Origin: Aureococcus anophagefferens
Taxonomy: Eukaryota > Sar > Pelagophyceae > Pelagomonadales > Pelagomonadaceae
DNA length: 64,000 nucleotides
Reading direction: 5' to 3'
NCBI RefSeq assembly: GCF_000186865.1
Contig: NW_008705570.1
Coordinates: 816,796 to 880,795 of the forward strand
Positions 9,533 to 20,143 of this stretch are shown here, in pieces. Position 1 is the stretch's first letter; every line of letters starts with the position of its first letter. Both the position numbers and the translations under genes were made by a program. Below the pieces are notes generated by a model that saw only the letters and a program-made list of their open reading frames with translations, was not told the origin of the DNA and ran no database searches.

Positions 9533-11103
9533 ATGACGGCGAGCATGGAGCAGGCCTTCGTGGAAAAGGTCATGGCCGCCGCCGCCGGCGACGCCAAGAG
9601 CGCGGCGAAGAAGCAGGCGCAGCACGACGCGCTCGTGGCGACGATCAAGGACTCCGACGAGGGCGCGGCGGCCGACGAGGTCGAGACGAAGCGCAAGGTG
9701 CTCGTCGCGCTCGGCGCGCACGCGCCGCGGCTGGCGTCGAGGCCGGAGCACCGGCCGTTGCTTCGGGCCGTCTTCCAGTCGCGGTGCGCGTCGCGGGCCA
9801 CGCTCGGCGCGCTGGGCGACCTCTTCTGCGGCGTCGTGAGCAACAACGCGACGCACGTGGCCGGCGCGCTCGACGCGGTCTTCAAGTCCGCGAGCCGCGG
9901 CTTCCTCGGCTTCGACGGCGAGACCGTCGTCGCGCCGGGCTCCGTCGACGCGACGAAACTGCCCCAGTACGCGACGCTCCTGCGGCTCCTCGAGCTCTGC
10001 CCCCAGGGCGTCGCCGAGGTGCCGGCGGCGATGGCGGCGAACTACCCCTACTGCCGCGCCGACGGCCTCAAGCACGAGGCCTACGCGAAATTGGTCCTCG
10101 CGCTCTGCGAGGTCCACGGTGTCCTCGAGCCCGCGGGGCTGCAGCTCGTCGCGGAGCGGGCCCTGGAGATCGACTGCCTCGTGGAGCCGGAGACGCTCGC
10201 GCCGCCGGAGGGCGAGGTCTTCGAATTGGACGACGTCGACGCGTCCGAGCGGCACACGCCGCGGAAGGCCCGCGAGGCGGACCCGGACGGCGCGGGCGCG
10301 AAGCTCGACGACGTCATGGACGGGCTGTTTACCTATGCCCAGAAGCGGCTCGCGTCCGACTCGGGCGACGCCTTCTTCGACGTTTTATTGGACGTCTTCG
10401 AGAGCGCGATCCTCAAAACGAAGCAGTCCAAGTTCGTCCAGTTCGCCGTCTTCTCCGCCGCGGCGTCGTCGCCCGCGCGCTGCGCCAAGTTCGCGCGGCG
10501 CCTGACGCTCGTCGTCGCCGACGAGGCGACGCCCCTCGTGACGAAGGTGCCCGCGGTCGCGTACCTGGCCTCGCTCGTCTGCCGCTGCGCCGCCGTCGAC
10601 GCGCCGCTCGTCGCGCTCTCGGCCGAGGCCCTCTTCTCCGCCGCCGAGGAGCGCCTCGAGAAGCTGCGGACGCGCGCGGGGCGCTCCCTCGTCGACGAGG
10701 CGGACCAGCAGGCGACGGCGACGCTGCTCTTCGCGCTCGTGCAGGCCTTGGTCTACGTCGTCTGCTTCCGCGGGTCGGACCTCTTCGGGCGGGCGGGCTG
10801 GGGCGCGCGCTACGACGCGCTCGCCGACGAAGGCCGCTGGGACCGCCTGCTCTTCGGCAACGCGCTGAAGCCCCTGGACCGCGCGGATGCCCGGGTGCGC
10901 GACGAGTTCCGCGCGACGTTGAAGGCGACGGCGAAGTTCTCGGCGGCGTTCCGCGCCAAGGTCGCGGAAGCCGCGCGCGCGCCGCGGCGGCCCCGGTCGA
11001 CGCGGCCCGGCGACGAGTCCTTCTTCTTCCCCTTCGACCCCTACGTGCTCCCCAAGTCCGCGAGGCACGTCGCGCCCGTCTACCGCGACTGGGCGCGCGA
11101 CGA

Positions 11104-11134
<31 letters not shown>

Positions 11135-11365
11135 TCCTCGAGCGACGGCGACTCCGACTCCGAGAGCGACGCGGGCGGCGCCGACTTCCGGAAGCGCGCG
11201 CGGTCCTTCGGCGACTCGCCCCACTCGCTCTCGCCGAGCCACATGCCCATGAGCCTCGACAAGGGCAGCCTCCAGATGCCCGCGCCCATGAGCCTCAACG
11301 GCGACGGCTTCTTCCCGCCGCCCGCGCCGCCCCGGCGGGACTCGGTAGCCGACGACGCGTGGTGA
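9533..11365 (+). CDS. RRN3: RNA polymerase I-specific transcription initiation factor RRN3 (TIF-IA)
   Basis: 610 residues, one exon, ATG at 9533. The body is a HEAT-like helical repeat protein. The RRN3 landmarks are in order: LDDVMDGLFTYAQKR near residue 265, the phrase SKFVQFAVF, then SFFFPFDPYVLPKSARHVAPVYRDW near residue 500, which matches the conserved FDPYLL...YxxW block of RRN3. An acidic run of aspartates and serines follows, a usual site of regulatory phosphorylation in this family, and the tail repeats SPSHMPMSL and MPAPMSLN. RRN3 bridges Pol I to the rDNA promoter factors in the nucleolus and ties rRNA synthesis to growth. Confidence 0.88.
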
Positions 11366-11502
11366 GTCGTAAACGCACCCCTCTTAGTCGGCGCCACTAC
11401 CAGAGGGGTGAGACTCCGACCTCGGCCGAATCCCAGACTAGATGGTTCAACGCCGGTAACACCGGCAAAGAGCAGCCTTATTGCTTTTTTACAATAGATA
11501 GT

Positions 11503-14500
11503 ATGTTGCGTGGAAGGATGCGCTCAATGCTCGCCCTCGCGACGCTCGGCGCCGCGGCCGCGAGCTCCTACGCCGAGGAGTCGGCGGCCTGCGCGGCGGC
11601 GGGCGGCGCGGCGCGCGTCGCCGAGGCCGACCTGCCCGACGACGGGACCTGCTTCCAGTGGGACGGCGTCGAGCTCGCGAACCGGAGCTACTGCCAGCCC
11701 TGCCTCAACGGGTCCTACTGGGACGAGTTCCGCGACGCGCGCGCGGCGTCGCGGCGCGCGGCGGCGACCGCGGCCCCCGTGGTGGTCGAGATGCCCTACT
11801 GGCTCAGCGGCCAGTTGCAGGCGTCGGCGATGCGGATCCTCCTCGAGGAGGTCCTGGGCTACGCCGTGCACATCTCCCTCGCGTCCGCGGGCAGCGGCAG
11901 CACGGCCCGCGTCGCCGCGGCCTGCGCGACGCTGGTCCCCGAGTTCTGGTACTCCGAGGGCATCCGCAAGCCCGAGTTCGAAGAAGCAACAAAAAGCGGC
12001 GCGGTCGCGAAGAACCAGGGCGCGCTGGGGCAGACGCGCCTCTTCGTCACGGCGTCGGCCGCGGACCCGCCCTACGACAAGCTCATCATGGACCACTACC
12101 GCTCCATCAAGCTGAACCCGGCCGTCGTCGCCGCGCTCCCGGCGGCCGGGAGTTGGGGCGCGCCGGACGCCGCCGCGTGCGGCGGCGCGGGCTGGACGAA
12201 CGCGTCCTGCGTCAACGGCACCTACGCGCCGCCGAACTGCGACCACGGGACCTGCGCCGAGGCCTACTTCGTCCTGCCGTCCTGGTCCGAGTCGTGGTAC
12301 GAGGGCTTCCTCACGGCCGAGGGCCTGAACCAGGGCAGCACAAGAGTGCGACATTCCCAACTTCAAAGGCTCATATCTCGGCCGTTTTCCACTCGTTTCG
12401 GCTGATTCTTGGACGAGCGATCATCTCTCGGAACGGCCTCGAAGCGTGGATGCTTTTTTTGGAACGCGCGCGCGCGGAACACTCACGTTGAAGCGACGTT
12501 GAATCACTCTCGTGCTGCCCAGGCCTGAACGTGACCGCGACGTACGTGGGCGTGTCGGGCATGGCCGACGTCGTCGAGGCGGCCCACAACGCGTCGCGGC
12601 CCGTGCTCTTCTACTGGTGGGACCCGGACCCGCTCGTCGCGCGCGTGCCCGTGCTGCCCTTGGCCGCGACGCCCTTCTCGTCCGCGTGCGAGGACCGCCA
12701 CGCCGGCGACCCGGCGCTCTCCGGCGCGAACTGCCTCATGAACGTCGACATGCTCAAGGCCGTGGCCCACGCGGCGACGCTCCAGGCCGACGCGAGCCTG
12801 GCGACCTTCTTCGCGGGCTACGGCGCGGACAACGACCGGCAAAAGGCCATGATGGCCCTGGAGACGCGCGGCGGCGGCGACCTGGGGGTCGAGGACGCGG
12901 CGTGCGCCTGGGTCCGGGCGAACGAGCCGGCCTGGCGCGCCTGGGTCACGGCGACGACCTGCGCGCCGGGGTCCGTCGTCGGCAACGGCACGGGCGACTG
13001 CGAGGCCTGCGCCGCGGGCAGTTACGCGGCCTTCGGGGCCGACGCCTGCGAGCCCTGCGCGCCGGGCTCCTTCGCGGCGGACGCCGGCGCCGCGGCCTGC
13101 GACCCCTGCCCCCAGGGCACGGCCGCGCCGACGACCGGGCGCGCGTCCTGCGACGGCTGCGTCGCGGGCGAGTACGCGACGTCCGCGGGCGAGACCCCGG
13201 GCATCGGCCTCACGTCCGGCGCGACGACGTGCGCCTTGTGCCCCGCGGGGACGCGGAGCGTCGCCGGCGCGAGCTTCTGCGCGCTCTGCGACTTTTCGCT
13301 GGGCTTCACAAGCGCCGAGGGCTCGGAGGTCTGCGACTCGTGCTACCCCGAGTTCTACTGGACGGGCGCGGCCTGCGAGCCCTGCCCCGGGCGCGCGACG
13401 TGCGCCGCCGGCACGACGACGGCGACGCTCGACGTCGAGGAGGGCTGGTGGCGCCTCGACGAGACGTCGACGGACATCTTGGAGTGCGCGCCGGACACGT
13501 GCGCCGGCGGCGTCGGCGTCACGGGCGCCGACGACTCGCCGGCGGACGCGTGCGAGCGGGGCTACCGGGGGCGGCTCTGCTCGCTCTGCGACGACGACTT
13601 CTACCTCGCCAGCAAAAAGTGCGAGTCCTGCGAGGGCCGGGGAGGTGAGAAACTCGCCATCGCCATGGGGCTCCTCGCCTACGGCGCCCTGAGCCTCCTC
13701 GTGCTCTACACGTCCCAGAGGCCGTCGGCGGCGGAGGAGCGGGAATTCGAGGACGCGGAGCACGAGCGCGAGGAGCGCGCGAGCATGGGCGCCGACGCCG
13801 CGAGCATGGACGCCGCGGCGACCGCCGAGCTCAGCGAGGCCGTCGACGACCCGGCGGCCGACGAGGCGCGCAGGCCCGCGGAGGCGATCCGCGTCCACGT
13901 GATCCGCATGTACGCGAAGCTGACGACGAAGTGGAAGCTCGCGTTCGTCGCGATCCAGCTCATGGTGTCGACGATGGGCACGATGGAGCTGCCCCCGGTC
14001 TACAACGGCTTCCTGGGGAGCCTGGGCTTCTTCGAGGTCGACTTCCTGGAGATCGCGGGGCTCGGCTGCCACCGGCGCGTGTCGTTCTACGGGACCCTGG
14101 CGATGTCGACCTTGGGGCCCTGGGCCTTCCTGCTGTCCGTGTTCCTGCTCTGGGCGCCGCTGTCCTACCTCTGCTGCGGGCGCCGCCACTCGCCGACGGC
14201 GGCGACGATCCTCGTGCTCTTCTTCACGTTCCCCATGGTGTCGGTGACGATCTGCCGGACGTTCCTCTGCTGCGAGTTCGACGACGGCGACGCGTACCTG
14301 CGCGCGGACCTGGACCTGCGCTGCGGCGGGCGGACCTACGACTTCTGGCGCGCCTACGCGGCGTGCATGCTCTTCGTCTGGCCCCTGGGCGCGCCGCTGT
14401 TTTTTTACCTCTCCGTGTGGTCCGTGCGGTCGCGCGTCGACCCGCTGAACTTCAAGAAGGGCGCGGAGATCACCGCGAGCGAGCAGGTCGCCATGGTCGA

Positions 14501-15077
14501 CGCGGCCTGCGAGAAGCGCGACCTGGACCCGGCGTGCTTCGCGACGCGCATGCTCTGGATGCCCTACGAGCCCCAGTTCTGGTACTTTGAGTGCGTCGAC
14601 GCGACGAAGCGGCTCCTGCTCACGTGCGCGTCGCTCTTCATCTTCCCGGGCAGCCCGACGCAGCTGGCGTTCCTGATTTTGGTGGTCATGAGTTGGACGA
14701 AGCTCTACGGGTACTTCGGGCCCTTCAAGGAGGACGCGGACGACGTGCTCGCGGAGTGCCTGAACTCGATGCTCACGATCCTCTACCTGGGCGCGCTCGT
14801 CGCGCGGACGTCGCAGGGGCCGGGCGCCGATGGCCTGCTCATGACGACGATCCTGGGCGGGCTCGTGATTTTGGTCTACGTGACGGTGACGGACATCCGC
14901 CGCGAGCTGTCCGCGCTCGAGCTGCTCCGCGACATCCTCCGCGAGACGGGCAGGAACGCGCGCGCGGCGTCGTTCAAGGCCATGGAGAGCTTCAGGTCGC
15001 TCCCCGGGGCCTCGCCGCGGGCGACGCCGAAGCACAGCGACGTCGCGCGCGCGGACGCGGCCGCGACTCCGATCTAA
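11503..15077 (+). CDS. Receptor-like membrane protein: periplasmic-type ligand-binding domain, GCC2/GCC3 cysteine repeats, about eight membrane helices
   Basis: Exons 11503-12322 and 12523-15077 join to 1124 residues across introner B1 (phase 1, GC donor). A signal peptide (MRSMLALATLGAAAASS) precedes a domain resembling the substrate-binding protein of glycine-betaine/choline ABC transporters (VVVEMPYWLSGQLQASAMRI onward, residues about 80-480). Next come cysteine-rich ephrin-receptor/GCC2-GCC3 type repeats (CxxCxxGSYAAFGAxxCxPC, about 500-690). The C-terminal half has about eight hydrophobic helices starting at LAIAMGLLAYGALSLLVLY and ends in a basic cytoplasmic tail. This architecture suggests a cell-surface sensor for a small solute; signalling output is unknown. 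Other possible start codons are the ATGs at 11518 and 11527. Confidence 0.72.
12331..12522 (+). mobile_element. Introner B1 (family B, 192 bp) in the receptor-like gene
   Basis: Ends are CAGGGCAGCAC and GTGCTGCCCAG. The 8-bp duplication GCCTGAAC lies at 12323-12330 and 12523-12530, a perfect match. The intron 12323-12522 uses a GC donor from the exon and the element's CCCAG acceptor, phase 1, and joins EGLN to VTATYV. No GT donor nearby gives an open frame, so the GC donor is strongly implied. Same orientation as the gene. Confidence 0.95.
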
Positions 15078-15084
15078 TGGGAAC

Positions 15085-16053
15085 TTAGGGTTCGGGCTCG
15101 TTCCAGAACGCGAGGATGTTCTTGAAGACGTCGTCGGGCAGCGTGCGGCTCGCGCCGCGCCGCGGCCGCCGCTGGGCCTCGACCTGGACCGGCGGCGTCC
15201 CGAAGAGGCGCGCGAAGTGCGCCGGCGGCGTCGCGCGGCCCGCGAGCGAGAGGTAGCGCAGCGCGAGGAGCTTGACGGCGGGCTCGCGGCAGTATCGCTT
15301 CCAGGACCCCGCCGCGCGCACGGCCGAGAGCAGCGCGACGATCTTCGGGTCGGGGATGTATTCGTGGATGATGTCCCCGTTATAATCCTGAAAACGTGAG
15401 AATCCCGGGTCCCCGCGTGCCATCATCAATGCATCGCCGCCTCCGACGTCGACAAGGTCAATATTCGCCCCGACACGTAAAAGGCCGCGAATAGCTCCGT
15501 GATTCTTTAGCGTTACCGCCATCATGAGCGGCGTACGCCCACCTGAATTCTGAGCGTCCACTTGCGCGCCATGGTAGTGAAGTCCGATGCTCAGGTTTTA
15601 AACCCAGGTCTTTTGGTCTGATTCCCAGGTTTGATGCTTTTCCAGGTCTTTTTGAGTATGAAACCCAGGTCTTTTAGAGGTCCATTTTTTTTATTATCCC
15701 CCCTATATAAATTACAGATATGTTTGCCGCTTGACGACAGGATGCCCCAACCCGTTTGTCCGCAGGAGTGCGCATGCGACGTCTGGGCTGCCCCGACGCC
15801 GCCAGAACCGCTATCGGGGCCCATCCCGGGCCAAGGAAGTGCACTGGAGCACGCCAGTGAGTTGCGCCGGCGCTGCCCCATCCTTTTGGCGGAGTACATT
15901 CGGTCGATCACTGCGGCTGCGGGCTGCGCGCGCGCCCACTCGATTTCGGGATCCCGTCTATTACCGTCACAGTTTCACCCACTGAGCTAAAATGGCCTTC
16001 CCTATGCCGTTCTGTGTCTGATTGTAGGTTCGAATGCCCGCGCGCGCGCGCGC

Positions 16054-16116
<63 letters not shown>

Positions 16117-16682
16117 ACGCTGCTGCTGCTGCTGCTGCTGCTGAAGGTGATGGAGGTGATTGTGGTCCACCTGTGGCCCACCGCCGGCGACCTGGACCAC
16201 GCCCTGGGCGACTTCTAGGTTTTTTTCGTAATTCGAGGGCCTGGGTTTCAATCCCAGGTCTCTCTTAGTCTGAAACCCAGGTCTGATGCTCGATGCCCAG
16301 GTCTCTAGTCTCTGGGTCTCTGATGCCTGACCTTCACTACGCCATGGGCGACGAGAAGCTCCAACAGATGCGTCGCGTTACTCTGACGGACGACCCCGTG
16401 TAACACTGTTATCCCACTCTGTTCCTCTGAGATTGCGCAGCTCAAACTCGGGTCCGCACCGCGCGCTAGAAGCAATTTAATGATGTCCTCATGCCCTTTC
16501 GTCCAGCCGTAATCCGGCGGACCCGTACCCGTCAACACAAACAGTAGCATCGTCATGCCCGAGGTCATGCCCGGGACGAGAAATCGGTCATTGACGTCGT
16601 CGCCGGTCGCGAGGGCGACTTCTACGCCTCGTAAATCCCCGTCCCTCAAAGCATTCGCGAGCGCCGGCGAGGACAGGACCAT
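15085..16682 (-). CDS. Ankyrin-repeat gene split by a 765-bp transposon (possible pseudogene)
   Basis: Two ankyrin-coding parts lie in different frames. The 5' part runs 16682-16340 (MVLSSPALANALRDGDLRG to LLELLVAHG). The 3' part runs 15566-15085 (QVDAQNSGGRTPLMMAV to NILAFWNEPEP). Taking out 15567-16339 (element plus one 8-bp duplicate) joins them in frame as 274 residues with an unbroken ankyrin repeat, LVAHGAQVDAQNSGGRTPL. As it stands, the message reads into a stop inside the element at 16305. No GT/GC-AG pair removes it exactly. A GTAG donor at 16340 with a downstream CAG at about 15553 would keep frame but drop six residues. The C-terminal pattern (LPDDVFKNILAFW) is shared with the ankyrin gene at 31884, so this is a local family. 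Base composition is less GC-rich than the neighbours. Confidence 0.65.
15575..16339. mobile_element. 765-bp non-coding TIR element with perfect 8-bp target duplication
   Basis: The left end reads TAGTGAAGTCCGATGCTCAG; the right end, reverse-complemented, reads TAGTGAAGGTCAGGCATCAG (imperfect inverted repeat of about 20 bp). The flanks are CGCCATGG on both sides (15567-15574 and 16340-16347). Inside, near both ends, are several CCCAGGTCT copies (about 15600-15680 and 16245-16310), and in the middle is a long microsatellite. I see no open frame resembling a transposase, so it is non-autonomous. The 8-bp duplication equals that of the introners, which suggests the same or a related transposase class, but the ends and interior are unrelated. 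Confidence 0.85.
16037..16143 (+). repeat. Compound microsatellite (GC)n-(GGC)n-(GAC)n-(GCT)n
   Basis: Dinucleotide GC, then about 16 GGC units, about 5 GAC units and about 8 GCT units run one after another inside the 765-bp element. It reads as Gly, Asp or Ala runs in small frames that are not genes. Confidence 0.9.
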
Positions 16683-16966
16683 CTCCGGACGATTACACGT
16701 CGCTCCGCGGCGCGTCCTCCGGGTACGTGAAGAGCCAGGCCCCGCGCCGGTACCGGGCCGGAGCGAGAGCCCGACGACGGCGCCGAGGAGGACGCCGCGC
16801 ACGAGGCCGAGCACGACGGGTCGCGCCGGCTCCGTTGTGGCGGATCGGCGAGCGGTGCATCGAGCAGTGCATCGACTCTCCTGTGCGCCAAGGGCGCGCC
16901 AAGGGCGTCGTCGCGCCGCTCATCGTGTGCGCGCGCCGCCGCGAAGCGCTGCAGCCCCAAGCAGAC

Positions 16967-17878
16967 ATGTTCAGCCGCCAGCTCTTGAACGGCGAGCACG
17001 AGGAGGACCTTGGCATCGGGAAGCAGGAGGCGCTGAGCATGTTCGACGTCATGGACCGCGACGCGCCGCCGCCGCCGAAGGTCGAGGCGCACGAGGCCGC
17101 GGAGGTGTCGTCGGCGCAGCGCGACCTGCAAAAGCTGCTGGGAACGCTCGGAGCGACCGCGCGGGGTCGCCTGGTCGCCGACGACTACGCGCCGGCGCCG
17201 GCGGAGAAGCTCGTGTTCTTCATCCGCCACGGCGAGGGCCGCCACAACGTCGCGCAGCGCGACTGGCGCGCCGCGAAGAAGGCCGGCGAGCCCTACACGG
17301 TGGACAACGACCCGGACTTTGGCTACGTCGACGCGGAGCTCACGGAGGTGGGTCGGAAGCAGGCGGAAGCGCTCCGGCCGCGCTTCGCGCGGCTCGAGGA
17401 GCCCCTGGACTTGATCGTCACGTCGCCCATGCGCCGGGCGACGCAGACGGCCTTGTACGCGCTGGACCACATCTGGATCGCGAAGATCCCCGTCGTGGCG
17501 CACGAGGACTGCCACGAGACCGGCGGCAGGCACACGTGCGACAAGCGGCTCTCGAGGACGGCGCTGGAGAAGTACTTCCCGCCCTACGACAACCTCGAGG
17601 GCGAGCCCTACAAGAGCCGCGTCGACTACGCGCAGCTCGAGAGCGAGGAGGACCCGCTCTGGCACCCGGAGAAGCGCGAGGGCAAGCGCGCGATCTGCAA
17701 GCGCGCCGCGCGCTTCGTGGCCTGGCTCGGGCAGCGGCCGGAGACGCGCGTCGCCGTCGCCGCCCACTCGGGCTTCCTCCTCGCCCTCTTCAACGCGGTG
17801 CTGGACCTGCCGGACGACGCGCGGGGCTGGTTCGGCACGGGCGAGTGCCGCGCGGTCGCGCTCACCTTCGCGACGTAA
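16967..17878 (+). CDS. Histidine phosphatase superfamily (phosphoglycerate mutase-like) protein
   Basis: 303 residues from the ATG at 16967. FFIRHGEGRHN near residue 87 is the RHG motif with the phospho-accepting histidine. TSPMRRATQTA carries the second arginine, and VAAHSGFLLAL near residue 266 carries the second catalytic histidine, so the active site is complete. The middle segment (CDKRLSRTALEKYFPPYDN) is typical of broad-specificity phosphatases of this fold rather than the glycolytic mutase. Substrate unknown; location probably cytosolic. An upstream in-frame GTG at 16727 overlaps the ankyrin gene's 5' region and is not used. The TAA directly abuts the next gene's stop. Confidence 0.8.
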   Translation: MFSRQLLNGEHEEDLGIGKQEALSMFDVMDRDAPPPPKVEAHEAAEVSSAQRDLQKLLGTLGATARGRLVADDYAPAPAEKLVFFIRHGEGRHNVAQRDWRAAKKAGEPYTVDNDPDFGYVDAELTEVGRKQAEALRPRFARLEEPLDLIVTSPMRRATQTALYALDHIWIAKIPVVAHEDCHETGGRHTCDKRLSRTALEKYFPPYDNLEGEPYKSRVDYAQLESEEDPLWHPEKREGKRAICKRAARFVAWLGQRPETRVAVAAHSGFLLALFNAVLDLPDDARGWFGTGECRAVALTFAT

Positions 17879-20143
17879 TTACTGCTGGGCGCAGCGGCCC
17901 GCGGGGGCGTCCTTCATCGCCTCGGCCTCGCGGCGCCGCAGTCCCGCGACCTCGGCCTCGAGGTCGGCGATCTTCGCGTCGCGCGCGGCGACGGCCGTCT
18001 GGAGCTCGGCCACGCGGCCCTTCAAGCGCTCGGCCTCGGCGACGGACGCGACGTAGTTCTGGGGCGGCTTCTCCTCGCGGGACCCGTCGAGGACGAGGGC
18101 CGTCGACGTGCGGCTGCCGTTGGCGTAGACGTCCATGGCGACGCTGCCCTTCACTTTCGGCGTGCCGCGGCGCTCCGCGTCCTCCGTCTTCCGCCGGAGG
18201 TCCGGCGACGGCGGCGGCTCGGGGCAGGCGACGCGGTGGAGGGGCGACCTGTCGGCGCCCGTGGACGACGCGAAGGGGTTGTTGAAGACGGGCCGGGGCC
18301 GCGCGGGCCGGCGGTCGCCTGGCGACGTCCGCGGGCTCCCCGGCGAGCCCGGCGGCGTGCGGCCCGCCGCGCGCGGCGACGGCGGCACGGACGGCGCGGG
18401 GATGCCGTAGGTGCCGCCGAACATGTGGGCGACGACCTTCCAGGAGCCCGTCGTGTCCACGGACTCGAAGGCCTCCAAAATCGGCGCGTCGCCGTCGTTG
18501 TCGATGCGCGCGACGAAGTCGACCTTGGGCGGCAAGAGGGTGATTCAACGTCGCTTCAACGTGAGTTTTCCGCGCGCGCGCGTTCCGGAAAAAGCATCCA
18601 CGCTTCGAGGCCGTTCCGAGAGACGATCGCTCGTCCAAAAATCAGCCGAAACGAGTGGAAACCGGCCGAGATAGGAGCCTTTGAAGTTGGGAATTTCGCA
18701 CTCTTTTGCTGCCCTGAAGTCGACCTTGGGCGTCAGCGCCCGCAGCACGTGGGGCGGCGCGGCGATGGAGTCGGCGAGGGACTGCTCGGGCACGTGCCGC
18801 TCGCCGACGCGCGCCGCGCGCGTCTTGACGCGCGCGCGGACCGTCGCCTCCTTCGCGTGGACGTAGAAGAGCGCGATCTTGTACGTCGGGTGCTTCGCGC
18901 GGAGCTCGTCGAACTCGCGCTCGTACCAGCCGTGGTCCCGCAGGGACCCGTCGACCCAGACGTGGAGGCGGTGGCGCATGGCCAGCTCCTGGGCGAGCTC
19001 CGCGAGGAGGCCGCTCTCCTTGTGGCACCGGGTCCCCGCGGACGCGGCGTCGCGGCGCACGTGGCCGGCCCACTCGGGCATCATCTGCTTGAAGCGGTCC
19101 GGGTCGATGTGGACGATGGACCGCAACGGTAAGATGTCGAGCGTCGACATCCAGTTCATGACCCAGCCCTTGCCCGCGCCCATCGCGCCGCACGTGAAGA
19201 CGAGCCACGGGTGCTGGTTCGGCGCCGCGCACTCGCCGTGCTTCGGCGAGCTGCTCGCCGACTTGGGCGACGACCGGTCGATCTTCGGCGCGCAGCGCGC
19301 ATTGAGGTCGAGGCCCGCGGGCAGGCCCACCGCGTGCGCGGCCGCGTCCTGCCAGAGCTGCCGCGCGTGGCCGTAGTTGCCGTGGTAGTCCGCGTCGAGC
19401 CGCGCGCGGATGTCCACGAGCTCGCCGACGAAGCCCGCGTCGAGGGGCGCGGCGTAGTTCTCCGTCGTCGACCGGTTGTAGTCGTAGCCCCGGGGCACGG
19501 CCCACGTCGTCGGCTCCGTGAACGTGTAGTGCGAGACGATGCGCCGGAGGAAGTGGTGGCGCCGGATGCCCGCCATGAACATGTCGACGTTGACGCGCGC
19601 GTCGCCGTCGGCGCCGCGCCGCAGGCCCTTCTGGGCGTCGGCGAAGCTCCGGCGCCGCCGCGGCGAGTCCGGCCCCGCGGATCCGCCGCTCGGTGGCGTC
19701 TTCGGGCTCGTAGGCGGCGACAGCATCCCGAGGGACGACGACGACGCCGCGCGCGGCAGCGCGCTGTCGTCGACGGAGACGAGGGACCGCGCGCCCGTCG
19801 CCAGCGCCAGGTCCTCGCCGAGCTGCGTGAAGAGGTTGTTGACCTCGTGGTCCGTCATGCCCAGCCCCAGGTCGCCGAGCAGCCCCCGGAACGTCGCCAG
19901 GTCCATCTGGCCCCCGGGCGCCGCGGCGAAGGCGTCGAAGACCATCTTCAGGTCGCTCGGCTCGACGACGCCCTTCGTGAACCGGCCTACGGAACGGACA
20001 CATGGAACGCTTCGCCAGCGCGGGGCAGACGCCGCGCGCGGACTGTGCATGCGCATGGATTTGCGCCGCGTCATGGCCGTCTTCGCCATGGGCTCCAGCG
20101 GCCGGGGCCGCGGCCGCACGCGCTCCGCCGCGGGCCGCTCCAT
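17879..20143 (-). CDS. EF-hand plus P-loop kinase (zeta-toxin-type fold) protein with phospho-rich tail
   Basis: Exons 20143-18725 and 18523-17879 give 687 residues; introner B2 lies between (phase 0). The N-terminal 40 residues are basic. An EF-hand-like helical region follows (VEPSDLKMVFDAFAAAPGGQMDLATFRGLL...). Near residue 320, FTCGAMGAGKGW is a Walker A P-loop. It is followed by DPDRFKQMMPEW and HKESGLLAELAQ, the pattern of the UDP-N-acetylglucosamine/zeta-type kinase fold that eukaryotes use as small-molecule kinases. The C-terminal exon completes the fold and adds a proline/serine-rich linker and a terminal coiled coil (RLKGRVAELQTAVAARDAKI). The function is unknown; the resemblance to the bacterial zeta fold does not make it a toxin. 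Earlier starts upstream of 20143 are possible. Confidence 0.62.
18524..18716 (-). mobile_element. Introner B2 (family B, 193 bp) in the EF-hand/kinase gene
   Basis: The duplication is GTCGACTT in gene orientation (18717-18724 and 18516-18523). The intron 18724-18524 begins GTCGAC and ends GCCGCCCAAG, so the usual CCCAG has become CCCAAG. Phase 0, before a valine codon. Identity of the two flanks extends to 16 bp because the element's last bases (CGCCCAAG) match the exon just before the duplication. Same orientation as the gene. Confidence 0.9.

Noticed and set aside
8419..12405. A 1328-residue plus-strand open frame
   Set aside because: GC-rich DNA leaves antisense and shifted frames open by chance. 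It runs antisense to the fucosyltransferase gene, then out of frame through RRN3; only its last part (from 11503) is a real coding exon.
15935..16005. tRNA gene on the minus strand (A box TTTTAGCTCAGTGGGTGA)
   Set aside because: No anticodon stem, no T arm with GGTTCRA at the right spacing and no matching acceptor stem; kept only as an A-box-like stretch inside the transposon.
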